A stretch of DNA of 7,768 nt from an uncultured Eubacteriales bacterium (lineage in GTDB: Bacteria; Bacillota; Clostridia; Lachnospirales; Anaerotignaceae): contig CAKQPE010000092.1 of assembly GCA_934256695.1 (NCBI GenBank), positions 1-7,768 on the forward strand, in the 5' to 3' direction. The notes beneath the pieces are model-generated. The model saw only the letters and a program-made list of their open reading frames with translations, was not told where the DNA came from and made no database searches. Of this stretch, positions 1-6,454 are shown piece by piece. Each line of letters begins with the position of its first letter. The stretch's first letter is position 1. Made by a program: the position numbers and the translations under genes.

Positions 1-12
1 GCTGTTTTCCTC

Positions 13-81
13 GTCGGAAATGAATTCCGACTGCGGATTCCATTCGGGAAACCCGTTTGTTTCCCGAACCCTTCCGCATCA
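13..81 (+). other. Structured hairpin segment at the 3' end of an incoming transcript
   Basis: Two strong stems are visible. Positions 13-19 (GTCGGAA) pair with 25-31 (TTCCGAC). Positions 43-52 (TTCGGGAAAC) pair with 59-68 (GTTTCCCGAA), a perfect 10-bp stem. The second hairpin is enclosed by TGCGGA (32-37) pairing with TCCGCA (73-78). No convincing coding region or ribosome binding site lies here, although plus frames 1 and 2 stay open from the left edge to 82 and 106 respectively. It may be a 3' untranslated region, the end of an unidentified small RNA, or an intergenic palindromic repeat. It does not match tRNA, tmRNA, RNase P RNA or T-box signatures that I know. Confidence 0.45.
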
Positions 82-105
82 TAAAATAACTTTATCTACA
101 GTCTG

Positions 106-134
106 ATGCGGAGACATTTTGTCTCCGCATTTTT
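106..134 (+). terminator. Rho-independent terminator, plus strand
   Basis: ATGCGGAGAC (106-115) pairs perfectly with GTCTCCGCAT (121-130) around a 5-nt loop, followed by a T run (130-134). The T run is on the plus strand, so it ends a transcript entering from the left of the window. On the minus strand the stem is followed by CAGACTG and not a U tract, so it should work poorly for queA. Confidence 0.75.
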
Positions 135-154
135 ATGTATCTGATAATATTTAG

Positions 155-1177
155 TTATTTTATAAACATAGCATCTCCGAAAGAGAAAAATCTGTATTTT
201 TCCTTTACGGCAGTTTCGTATGCATTAAGTACGTGTTCTTTTCCGGCAAGGGCGGAAACAAGCATTATAAGTGTTGATTCCGGCAGATGGAAGTTTGTTA
301 TAAGGCAGTCGATTGCCTTGAATTTATATCCCGGATATATAAATATTTTAGTCCAACCGCTCTGTGCATGAACAACACCGTTTTCATCTGTTACGGATTC
401 AAGAGTTCTTGTGCTTGTTGTTCCTACGGATATTATCCTTCCGCCGTTCTTTTTGGCATTGTTTATTATATCAGCCTGAGACTGTTCTACTATATAATAT
501 TCCGAATGCATTTCGTGATTTTGAACATCATCAACCTTTACGGGACGGAATGTTCCAAGACCGACATGGAGTGTTACATGGGCAATATATACTCCCATTT
601 CTTTAATTTCTTCAAGAAGTTCCTTTGTAAAATGAAGTCCTGCCGTAGGTGCCGCAGCAGAACCGTCATGCTCGGCATAAACTGTCTGATAACGGTTTTT
701 ATCCTCAAGTTTATGTGTAATGTATGGAGGAAGGGGCATTTCTCCCAACTCATTCAAAACATTTTCAAAAACGCCTTCATAGTCGAATTTTACTATTCTG
801 TTTCCGCCTTCTATTATATCAATAACTTCACAGCTGAGCTTTCCGCCGCCGAATACTATTTTGTCGCCTATTTTGGCTTTCTTTCCTGGATAAGTGAGGA
901 CTTCCCAAGTATTAATGTCTTTTCTTGTAAGAAGAAGGACTTCGACTCTTGCTCCTGTTGTTCTTTCACCTATAAGTCTTGCGGGAAGGACTTTTGTATC
1001 ATTAATAACAAGACAGTCACCTTTTTTAAGATAGCTCTTTATGTCCCTGAAAGTTTTATGCTCTATTTCTCCGGTAGCCTTATCAAGAACCATTAATCTT
1101 GAGGATGCTCTGTCTTTTAAAGGCTCCTGTGCTATAAGCTCCTCCGGAAGGTCATAATTAAAATCTGAAGTTTTCAT
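155..1177 (-). CDS. queA: S-adenosylmethionine:tRNA ribosyltransferase-isomerase QueA
   Basis: QueA transfers and isomerises the ribosyl group of S-adenosylmethionine onto 7-aminomethyl-7-deazaguanine (preQ1) in the anticodon wobble position of tRNA. The product is epoxyqueuosine, the step before queuosine. The 340-residue protein has the usual full length. Family blocks are in order: [10 protein letters not shown] (59-68), LPPYI (149-153), RYQTVYAE followed by [13 protein letters not shown] (162-184), [10 protein letters not shown] (204-213), [16 protein letters not shown] (294-309) and the C-terminal SFGDAMFI. The start is supported by AAAGGAGA (complement of 1187-1194), 9 nt upstream of the ATG. 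It is divergent from proS. Its usual partner tgt is not within the window but could follow to the left. It is a cytosolic enzyme and no defect is visible. Confidence 0.97.
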   Translation of the reverse strand: MKTSDFNYDLPEELIAQEPLKDRASSRLMVLDKATGEIEHKTFRDIKSYLKKGDCLVINDTKVLPARLIGERTTGARVEVLLLTRKDINTWEVLTYPGKKAKIGDKIVFGGGKLSCEVIDIIEGGNRIVKFDYEGVFENVLNELGEMPLPPYITHKLEDKNRYQTVYAEHDGSAAAPTAGLHFTKELLEEIKEMGVYIAHVTLHVGLGTFRPVKVDDVQNHEMHSEYYIVEQSQADIINNAKKNGGRIISVGTTSTRTLESVTDENGVVHAQSGWTKIFIYPGYKFKAIDCLITNFHLPESTLIMLVSALAGKEHVLNAYETAVKEKYRFFSFGDAMFIK

Positions 1178-1214
1178 TTTTATATTTCTCCTTTGCTCTT
1201 TGGCATTAGTTATA

Positions 1215-1225
1215 ATTTTATCACA
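1215..1225 (-). promoter_or_regulatory. Possible extended -10 element for queA
   Basis: Read on the minus strand this is TGTGATAAAAT, a TG-containing, TATAAT-like box about 40 nt upstream of the queA start codon. No clear -35 box stands at the usual distance, so this is a weak call. Confidence 0.3.
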
Positions 1226-1280
1226 AGCAGGTGTCTTTTAAAACCGAATTTAAAAAAAATATTGATTAAAGGCAAAATAT

Positions 1281-1310
1281 TTGTTGTTAATATTTGAAAA
1301 GTATTATAAA
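1281..1310 (+). promoter_or_regulatory. Possible sigma-A promoter for proS
   Basis: TTGTTG (1281-1286), an 18-nt spacer and TATAAA (1305-1310) give a moderate match to the housekeeping promoter. Transcription would begin near 1317, leaving a leader of about 35 nt. That is too short for a T-box, which is often found before tRNA synthetase genes in Firmicutes. Confidence 0.45.
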
Positions 1311-1353
1311 ATGTATATTTAGTAGTATTATTAAAGAGAGGAGTTTTTATCTA

Positions 1354-2790
1354 ATGGCTAATGATAAAAAAATGGTTTCCGCCATTACAGATATGGAAAA
1401 GGATTTTCCACAGTGGTATACAGATGTTGTAAAAAAAGCAGAGCTTGCAGATTACTCAAGTGTTAAAGGCTGTATGATTATTAAACCTTACGGCTATGCC
1501 ATCTGGGAAAATATCCAGAGTGAGCTTGACCGCAGATTTAAAGAAACAGGAGTAGAGAATGTGTATATGCCTGTTTTTATTCCTGAAAGCCTCCTTCAGA
1601 AGGAGAAAGACCACGTAGAAGGTTTTGCTCCGGAGGTTGCATGGGTAACACAGGGCGGTGACAACAAACTTCCGGAAAGACTTGTTGTTCGTCCAACATC
1701 AGAAACACTTTTCTGCGATTACTATCATAATGCAATTCAGTCTTACAGAGACCTTCCTATGCTCTACAACCAGTGGGCAAACGTAGTAAGATGGGAAAAG
1801 ACAACACGTCCGTTCCTTCGTACAACAGAATTTTTATGGCAGGAAGGACATACTGCTCACGCTACAGCTGAAGAATCCTATGAAAAGACTATTCAGATGC
1901 TTAATATTTATGCAGATTTCCTTGAAAACACACTTGCAATACCTGTTATCAAAGGCGAAAAAACAGAAAAAGAGCGTTTTGCCGGTGCAAAGAATACTTA
2001 TACAGTAGAAACACTTATGCATGACGGAAAGGCACTCCAGTCCGGCACAAGCCACAATTTTGATGATATATTTGCAAAATCATTTGACATTAAGTACACA
2101 GATAAGGATAATAAGCTTCAGTATGTTCACCAGACATCATGGGGCATGACTACACGTGTTATCGGTGCTTTAATAATGGTTCACGGTGACAACAGCGGTC
2201 TTGTTATTCCTCCTCGTATTGCACCTACACAGGTTATGGTTATTCCTATAGCTATGCATAAAGAAGGCGTAATCGAAAAGGCTCAGGAAGTTGCAGAAAG
2301 ACTTAAAAAAGTTGCAAGAGTAAAAGCCGACCTTACAGACAAGAGTCCGGGCTGGAAATTCAGTGAGTATGAGATGAAGGGTGTTCCTGTTCGTCTTGAA
2401 ATCGGCCCTAAGGACATTGAAAAGAACCAGTGTGTTCTTGCAAGACGTGATACAGGCGAAAAGGTTATAGTTTCTCTTGATAACCTTGAAGAAAGCGTAA
2501 CAAACCTTCTTGAAGATATTCAGAAAAATCTTTTCAACAAAGCTCTTGAAAACCGTAAAAATAAGACATATGTTGCAAAGAATATGGAAGAATTTACAGA
2601 TATTCTTGACAGACATCAGGGCTTTATAAAGGCTATGTGGTGTGGAGACAAGGCTTGTGAGGATGAAATAAAAGAACTTACGGCTGCTACATCAAGATGT
2701 ATTCCTTTTGAACAGGAAGAAATCTCAGATACTTGTGTTTGCTGCGGAAAGAAGGCAAAACATATGGTTGTTTGGGGCAGAGCTTATTAA
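1354..2790 (+). CDS. proS: Prolyl-tRNA synthetase ProS, short archaeal/eukaryote-like type
   Basis: ProRS charges tRNA-Pro with proline in the cytosol. The 478-residue protein has the class II synthetase core: a motif 1 region around residues 35-80, motif 2 with RPTSETLF (113-120) and [19 protein letters not shown] (151-169), and motif 3 with [14 protein letters not shown] (278-291). The anticodon-binding domain follows from about 292 (VMVIPIAMH). The C-terminal domain carries a likely zinc site (Cys430, Cys435, Cys461, Cys463/464) and ends in the tyrosine typical of this type. The length and the lack of a long insertion between motifs 2 and 3 show the archaeal/eukaryote-like form, without the editing domain of the roughly 570-residue bacterial form. 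The start at 1354 follows AGAGAGGAG (1335-1343). An in-frame TTG at 1294 would add 20 residues, but it overlaps the putative promoter and has no ribosome binding site. Confidence 0.97.
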   Translation: MANDKKMVSAITDMEKDFPQWYTDVVKKAELADYSSVKGCMIIKPYGYAIWENIQSELDRRFKETGVENVYMPVFIPESLLQKEKDHVEGFAPEVAWVTQGGDNKLPERLVVRPTSETLFCDYYHNAIQSYRDLPMLYNQWANVVRWEKTTRPFLRTTEFLWQEGHTAHATAEESYEKTIQMLNIYADFLENTLAIPVIKGEKTEKERFAGAKNTYTVETLMHDGKALQSGTSHNFDDIFAKSFDIKYTDKDNKLQYVHQTSWGMTTRVIGALIMVHGDNSGLVIPPRIAPTQVMVIPIAMHKEGVIEKAQEVAERLKKVARVKADLTDKSPGWKFSEYEMKGVPVRLEIGPKDIEKNQCVLARRDTGEKVIVSLDNLEESVTNLLEDIQKNLFNKALENRKNKTYVAKNMEEFTDILDRHQGFIKAMWCGDKACEDEIKELTAATSRCIPFEQEEISDTCVCCGKKAKHMVVWGRAY

Positions 2791-2827
2791 TTTAAATACT
2801 CGGATTTTATCAAAAATATAACTTTTA

Positions 2828-2867
2828 AAAAAGCAATCTAAAATTAAAATATTTTGGATTGCTTTTT
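2828..2867 (+). terminator. Terminator downstream of proS (probably bidirectional)
   Basis: AAAAAGCAATC (2828-2838) pairs with GATTGCTTTTT (2857-2867). The stem can extend through a G-T wobble and further A-T pairs, and T-rich sequence follows. Its place after proS suits termination of that transcript. Confidence 0.8.
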
Positions 2868-2929
2868 GTATATTTTTGTTGTTAAAAACTACATGAACCG
2901 AAACTTAATGACGATTGGCATAATAAACT

Positions 2930-2960
2930 AAAAAGAGTCCCTTAAAAATGGACTCTTTTT
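2930..2960 (-). terminator. Terminator downstream of the DegV gene (bidirectional)
   Basis: AAAAAGAGTCC (2930-2940) and GGACTCTTTTT (2950-2960) form a perfect 11-bp stem with a 9-nt loop. It starts 13 nt past the DegV stop codon. With A and T tracts on either side it can stop transcripts from both strands. Confidence 0.8.
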
Positions 2961-2973
2961 GGAACTTTTTGTT

Positions 2974-3864
2974 TTAAATATAGTATTCGTATTTTTTAAC
3001 GAAACATACACCTATTGTATCGGGGCCTGTATGTGCTGCTATAGTTGCACCTATCTGGAAAGGAGCGAGAAAGTTTATTGAGGGCAGTGTATTTTCAAGT
3101 TCCGATGTAAAGACAGGTACTTCATCAGGGGTATTTGTTGTTCCGACAGTGAAAATATATTCTTTGGGATTTTGTTTGTTTTTTTCAAAATAATCGTTTG
3201 TAATAAGCACCAGTTTTTTAATACCGTTTTTTCTGCTTCGTACGGCACCTGCAACATTTATTTCGCCGTTTTTCAATTCTATAAGAGGCTTTATTTTTAA
3301 TATTCCGCCGGAGAGTGCTGCAAGCTTTCCTATTCTTCCGCCTTTTTCAAGATGCGTCAATGCACCTACCATAAACATTATTCGTGTTTCTTTTTTCATT
3401 TTTTCGCATATTTCAAATGCTTTTTCGGCAGAAAGACCGTTATCACGCATACGACAGGTTTCAAAAATCATAAGCTGGGCTGCACCGGTGGCTGTCCATG
3501 AATTAATGACATATATTTTGTTTTCTGTATATTTTTCCTCCAAAATTTCTTTTGCGGAAAGGGCAGAGTGATAAGCACCGCTTAATGTATCTGTTATGCA
3601 GAAACATATAACGTCTTTACATTCTTCAAGAGCCGGAGTAAATGCATCTATAAAGTCTTGAACAGAAGGGAGAGATGTTTTCGGAAAAAGTTTTTTATCT
3701 ATTAGGTTAGTGAAAAAATCTTCTCTTGACATTTCAAAAAGTTCTTTATAATAATGCACAGAATCAAAAGATATATAAAAAGGTATGATTTTGATTCCTT
3801 TTTCTTCAGCGGTTTTTAAAGGAATATCGGCTGAGCCATCTGTAAAAATCTGAAAATCGGACAT
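2974..3864 (-). CDS. DegV family (FakB-like) fatty-acid-binding protein
   Basis: DegV proteins bind a long-chain fatty acid. Members of the FakB type present it to the kinase FakA for phosphorylation, which feeds exogenous fatty acids into membrane lipid synthesis. The 296-residue protein has the usual length and the family blocks in order: TDGSADIP (8-15), KTSLPSVQDF (62-71), SGAYHSA (95-101), LEKGGRIGK (172-180), a GGILKIKP block (186-193) and the C-terminal HTGPDTIGVCF (278-288). No signal peptide or membrane segment is visible, so it should be cytosolic. GGAGG (complement of 3871-3875) lies 6 nt before the start codon. The gene stands alone between a consensus promoter and a terminator. 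No fakA is nearby, so the exact fatty acid and partner cannot be read from context. Confidence 0.94.
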   Translation of the reverse strand: MSDFQIFTDGSADIPLKTAEEKGIKIIPFYISFDSVHYYKELFEMSREDFFTNLIDKKLFPKTSLPSVQDFIDAFTPALEECKDVICFCITDTLSGAYHSALSAKEILEEKYTENKIYVINSWTATGAAQLMIFETCRMRDNGLSAEKAFEICEKMKKETRIMFMVGALTHLEKGGRIGKLAALSGGILKIKPLIELKNGEINVAGAVRSRKNGIKKLVLITNDYFEKNKQNPKEYIFTVGTTNTPDEVPVFTSELENTLPSINFLAPFQIGATIAAHTGPDTIGVCFVKKYEYYI

Positions 3865-3920
3865 GAATAACCTCCAACGTTGTTTTTAATACTATATATT
3901 AAAGTGTTATTGTTACTATA

Positions 3921-3948
3921 ATTATAGCTTAAAACCATAAAGTGTCAA
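3921..3948 (-). promoter_or_regulatory. Consensus sigma-A promoter for the DegV gene
   Basis: On the minus strand a perfect TTGACA (complement of 3943-3948) and a perfect TATAAT (complement of 3921-3926) are separated by 16 nt. Transcription would begin near 3914, about 50 nt before the start codon. Both boxes are exact consensus, so strong expression is likely, although the spacer is 1 nt shorter than ideal. Confidence 0.8.
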
Positions 3949-4017
3949 TATATTAAAACAAAAAGGACGAGTAATCCATAATAAGCAAAAAATATATTAT
4001 CTAACATTTTTATTGTC

Positions 4018-4046
4018 TTGACAGATTATATGTATACTGATAAAAT
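4018..4046 (+). promoter_or_regulatory. Upstream promoter of the carD cluster (P1)
   Basis: A perfect TTGACA (4018-4023), a 17-nt spacer and TAAAAT (4041-4046) form a good sigma-A promoter. It lies about 37 nt upstream of a second promoter in the same direction. Confidence 0.6.
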
Positions 4047-4054
4047 AAAATATT

Positions 4055-4083
4055 TTGATTTACAAAGAGGTTTATGATATAAT
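4055..4083 (+). promoter_or_regulatory. Proximal promoter of the carD cluster (P2), extended -10
   Basis: TTGATT (4055-4060), a 17-nt spacer and a perfect TATAAT (4078-4083) are present, with the extended -10 dinucleotide TG at 4075-4076. Transcription would start near 4090. Confidence 0.75.
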
Positions 4084-4089
4084 AAATCC

Positions 4090-4280
4090 GTAACGGTAAA
4101 TTTTGGATAGGCATACAATATTATCTGGTTTTGAATAGTTTTTTGTAGTATAAACTCGTTCTGAAATTAATGGTTTAAAATATCATTTTAATATTTTTGC
4201 CATTTACTGGTATTTTTATCGTTATTTTTGTTGATACTACCGTTAAAAGGTGTTTGTTTAGAAGAAAAGGGAGTGTCTTG
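4090..4280 (+). other. Long 5' untranslated leader of carD
   Basis: About 190 nt separate the predicted P2 start from carD, with no credible gene between. TAACGGTA at the 5' end (4091-4098) is an exact complement of TACCGTTA (4238-4245), near the ribosome binding site. A small A/T-only hairpin (TTAAAAT 4175-4181 with ATTTTAA 4185-4191) is followed by a short T run. I do not recognise any known riboswitch here. A frame open from a TTG at 4197 is only an upstream extension of carD without its own ribosome binding site. Confidence 0.4.
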
Positions 4281-4760
4281 ATGTTTAAAGAAGGAGCAAA
4301 AGTAGTCTATCCTATGTACGGTGCAGGTATAATTGAAGATGTAGTTATTGATTCTCAGTCCGGAATAGAAGAAGAACACTATGTTATAAGAATACCCAAT
4401 GGCAATCTTAAAATAAAGATTGGTGCATCTAAAGTGGAAAAAATAGGACTTAGATTTATTTCCACCGAAAGTGAAATAGAAAATGCATTTAAAAATGCAT
4501 CGAACAGTGAACCTGTAATACAGAGCAACTGGAATTTGAGATACAAAGAAAATTTGGAAAAAATACGTACCGGAAACATAGGCGAGGTGGCAAAGGTGGC
4601 AAGAAGCCTGTGTTTAAGAGAACGCCAAAGAGGTCTTTCGGGTGCGGAAAAGAAAATGTTTAACAATGTTAAACAGATTTTGATGAGTGAGGTCGCTTTT
4701 GCGAAAAAAATTGAAAAAGATAAAGCAGAAGAGTATCTTGCTAAAGAGCTATTTTACTGA
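4281..4760 (+). CDS. carD: CarD/CdnL family RNA polymerase-binding regulator
   Basis: CarD-family proteins bind the beta subunit of RNA polymerase through an N-terminal Tudor-like domain shared with Mfd (TRCF). They affect the stability of promoter open complexes. The 159-residue protein has this domain at about residues 1-58 (GAKVVYPMYGAGIIEDV at 5-21). A helical C-terminal domain follows, with Trp84 near the position of the conserved tryptophan that contacts the upstream edge of the transcription bubble in mycobacterial CarD, and an LSGAEKKM stretch at 119-126. The ATG at 4281 follows AAAAGGGA (4265-4272). It is first in a plus-strand cluster with a yacL-like gene 56 nt downstream, an order common in Clostridia. 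Whether it regulates rRNA promoters here, as in other groups, cannot be told from the sequence. Confidence 0.93.
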   Translation: MFKEGAKVVYPMYGAGIIEDVVIDSQSGIEEEHYVIRIPNGNLKIKIGASKVEKIGLRFISTESEIENAFKNASNSEPVIQSNWNLRYKENLEKIRTGNIGEVAKVARSLCLRERQRGLSGAEKKMFNNVKQILMSEVAFAKKIEKDKAEEYLAKELFY

Positions 4761-4802
4761 TATTATTATATAAAAATAATATAAAATTTTATTTATCGAG
4801 AA

Positions 4803-4819
4803 GGGAGGGAAAAACTATA
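4803..4819 (+). promoter_or_regulatory. Strong ribosome binding site pointing to an AUA start
   Basis: GGGAGGG (4803-4809) is the best Shine-Dalgarno match in this gap. Seven nt later, the codon in frame with the downstream gene is ATA (4817-4819). No ATG, GTG or TTG occurs in this frame between the carD stop and 4865. The first ATG (4865) lies 55 nt past this site and has no ribosome binding site of its own. Confidence 0.6.
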
Positions 4820-5884
4820 AAAAAGATTCTTGATATATGCGAAAGCATTATTTTTACAGTAGTAATGTGTATTATTTTACGAATAATATATATTGCAAAT
4901 TATAAAAAAATAGGGGTATTTATTCCGCCCTATGCATACATAATAGGTGGAGTTATACTTGGTGTTGTGTTTTTCTTTGTTTTTGCTCATATGATAAGTA
5001 CGGCGATAATGGACGGACTTGACCGAACGGCAACGAAGCTTTCTAAAATGAGCCTTAAAGAACTTCTTACAAGCATATTCGGTATAGTAGTTGGACTTGT
5101 TATCGCAAATCTTGTCGGTATACCGGCAAGCAAATACGGAATTATAGGTTCTGTTATCGTTATTATATTAAATATTATATTTGCAGTTTTGGGCTATCGT
5201 GTGGCAAGAAGCAAAAAAGACGAAATTAGCGGTTTCGGAAGCATAATAGAAAGCACAAAAGGCCTTGGGGGCAAAAATGTTGTTTACGGAAAGCCTAAAA
5301 TACTTGATACAAGCGTTATTATAGACGGACGTATACTGGATTTGCTCAAAACAGGATTTATAGAGGGAAAAATTATCATACCGAACTTTGTTCTTGAGGA
5401 GTTAAGACATATTGCCGATTCTGCGGATTCACTTAAAAGAAACAGGGGCAGGAGAGGCCTTGATATGCTTAACGAAATTCAAAAGCAGCTTGCTGTAAGT
5501 GTTGAGATAGTTGATTTTAATATAAAAGAACCTTTGGAGGTTGATTCAAAACTTCTGAAAATGGCAGAAAAATTAGATGCATTTGTTGTTACAAATGACT
5601 TTAATTTAAACAAAGTAGCTGACTTTCAGGGAGTAAAGGTACTTAATATTAATGAACTTTCAAATGCTATAAAACCGGTTGTACTTCCGGGTGAAGAAAT
5701 GAAGGTAACAATTATCAAAAACGGTAAAGAGTACGGACAGGGAATAGCATATCTCAATGACGGAACAATGATTGTTATAGACGGCGGAAACAAATGTATA
5801 GGTGAAACCATTGATGTTGTTGTAACAAGTGTATTGCAGACGGCTGCGGGAAGAATGATATTCGGAAAGAAGAAAGAGCAGTAA
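4817..5884 (+). CDS. yacL: Membrane-anchored PIN/TRAM domain protein (YacL-like)
   Basis: This is a YacL-type protein: N-terminal membrane helices, a PIN nuclease-fold domain and a C-terminal TRAM domain that may bind RNA. Its cellular substrate is not known to me. From the proposed AUA start it has 355 residues. Membrane segments lie near 10-27, 40-60, 84-103 and 109-128. The PIN domain begins at ILDTSVIIDGR (Asp164 and Asp170), continues with VLEELRHIAD, and has a further acidic residue in TNDFN (Asp261). The TRAM domain covers about 290-351. The ATG at 4865 gives 339 residues, cuts into the first membrane helix and has no ribosome binding site, so I prefer 4817. If AUA is not used, 4865 is the fallback. 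The gene lies 56 nt after carD, with no terminator seen between them, and is probably co-transcribed with it. Confidence 0.9.
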   Translation: MKKILDICESIIFTVVMCIILRIIYIANYKKIGVFIPPYAYIIGGVILGVVFFFVFAHMISTAIMDGLDRTATKLSKMSLKELLTSIFGIVVGLVIANLVGIPASKYGIIGSVIVIILNIIFAVLGYRVARSKKDEISGFGSIIESTKGLGGKNVVYGKPKILDTSVIIDGRILDLLKTGFIEGKIIIPNFVLEELRHIADSADSLKRNRGRRGLDMLNEIQKQLAVSVEIVDFNIKEPLEVDSKLLKMAEKLDAFVVTNDFNLNKVADFQGVKVLNINELSNAIKPVVLPGEEMKVTIIKNGKEYGQGIAYLNDGTMIVIDGGNKCIGETIDVVVTSVLQTAAGRMIFGKKKEQ

Positions 5885-5911
5885 AACAATAATTGAAAAA
5901 TTAATAAAGTT

Positions 5912-5950
5912 AAAATTTTGGTCAAGCTTTTTCAGGCTTGACCTTAGTTT
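5912..5950 (+). terminator. Terminator after yacL
   Basis: GGTCAAGC (5920-5927) pairs perfectly with GCTTGACC (5936-5943) around an 8-nt loop. An AAAATTTT tract precedes the stem and TTAGTTTTAT follows. It lies 35 nt after the yacL stop codon and probably closes the carD-yacL transcript. Confidence 0.7.
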
Positions 5951-5971
5951 TATAAAGATATTGAGACTGTA

Positions 5972-6067
5972 TCTCTCATCCGACTCGCTATGCTCGCCAC
6001 CTTCTCCAAGGAGAAGGCTTAACCCTTCCGTCAAGCTGCGCTTGACACTTTCCATTTCAGGGACGGC
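5972..6067 (+). repeat. Degenerate palindromic intergenic repeat of the Clostridia type
   Basis: The segment opens with CTCTCATCCG (5973-5982). It contains CCTTCTCC (6000-6007) facing GGAGAAGG (6010-6017), a perfect triloop hairpin GTCAAGC/GCTTGAC (6030-6036 and 6040-6046), and CCGTC (6028-6032) pairing with GACGG (6062-6066). From memory, this order of blocks (CTCATCCG, a CCACCTTC..GAAGG hairpin, CCGTC, a last hairpin) resembles repeats scattered between genes in gut Clostridia. I cannot confirm copy number from one window. It has no coding capacity and no obvious terminal inverted repeats. Beyond it, 6068-6176 is AT-rich and holds only a weak hairpin (AATAAT 6122-6127 with ATTATT 6135-6140). 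Confidence 0.55.
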
Positions 6068-6187
6068 AAAAAGCAGTACAAATGGAATTTTATTCGGCAA
6101 AGTTGAGAAAAACCAAATCTTAATAATGTAGCTTATTATTTTGTTCCGAAAAACGCAATGAAATTGTATTTTGATAAAAATTTAGGT

Positions 6188-6450
6188 CAAGCCTTTAGGG
6201 AACCGCAAAGTATGCACCCCGAAGAAAACGGGGCGGTCGCAGACCGTTTTCAGAGCAAACCGCCAGAATGTACGGCGGCAGCGAAGCTGTTCACGAAGTG
6301 AATTTGTGAACTTGCTACAAAGCGAAAATGCTTTGACCATGATGCGGCGGGTAGAGAACCCGAAGAAACAGGGCGACGAAGTCGTTTTTGCGTAGCAAAA
6401 ATTCTGACCATGCCGATTTGCGTAGCAAATTTCCTGACCAAGAAGGCTTG
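6188..6450 (+). repeat. Cluster of mini-hairpins within an 8-bp inverted repeat
   Basis: CAAGCCTT (6188-6195) and AAGGCTTG (6443-6450) are exact complements enclosing the block. Inside are CCCCG/CGGGG (6217-6233), CGGTC-GCA-GACCG (6234-6246), CAGC-GAA-GCTG (6279-6289), TTCAC-GAA-GTGAA (6290-6302), CAAAGC/GCTTTG (6318-6335), CGGGT/ACCCG (6348-6362), CGAC-GAA-GTCG (6374-6384), TTTTTGC-GTA-GCAAAAA (6385-6401) and ATTTGC-GTA-GCAAAT (6416-6430). Some neighbours can pair in other ways. TGACCA recurs at 6335, 6405 and 6435 (first at 6334-6339). The block is richer in G and C than its surroundings. I do not recognise it as a named RNA or mobile element. Confidence 0.65.
6387..6440 (+). repeat. Two tandem copies of a 30-nt unit
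   Basis: Positions 6387-6410 and 6417-6440 match at 21 of 24 bases with a period of exactly 30 nt. Each copy contains TTTGCGTAGCAAA, which folds on itself, followed by TTCTGACCA or TCCTGACCA. Confidence 0.75.
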
Positions 6451-6454
6451 CAGG

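Noticed and set aside
1..81. Open plus frame from the left edge ending at 82-84 as the 3' end of a protein gene
   Set aside because: Two plus frames are open over this short stretch, and the sequence is dominated by perfect palindromes. No family can be recognised in fewer than 30 codons.
287..1096. Long plus-strand frame of 269 codons opposite queA
   Set aside because: The product is Cys-, Phe- and Tyr-rich and matches no family I know, while the opposite strand encodes a clear full-length QueA.
1178..1353. preQ1 riboswitch for queA or T-box for proS
   Set aside because: No preQ1-I/II-like pseudoknot layout and no T-box antiterminator motif is visible. The predicted leaders on both sides are short.
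4175..4198. A/T-only hairpin with a T run in the carD leader as a terminator
   Set aside because: The stem has seven A-T pairs and no G-C pair, too weak to call as an intrinsic terminator.
4837..4905. Short frame MRKHYFYSS... starting at an ATG 27 nt after the GGGAGGG site
   Set aside because: It has 22 codons, is out of frame with yacL and lies too far from the Shine-Dalgarno sequence. The ATA at the ideal distance explains the site better.
6250..6441. Minus-strand reading frame of 63 codons with repeated Val-Arg-x-Phe-Ala-Thr-Gln
   Set aside because: The peptide repeat only reflects the 30-nt DNA repeat. I see no ribosome binding site and no recognisable domain.
6188..6450. CRISPR array
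   Set aside because: The repeats are diverged and short, are not separated by unique spacers of constant length, and no cas gene is present.
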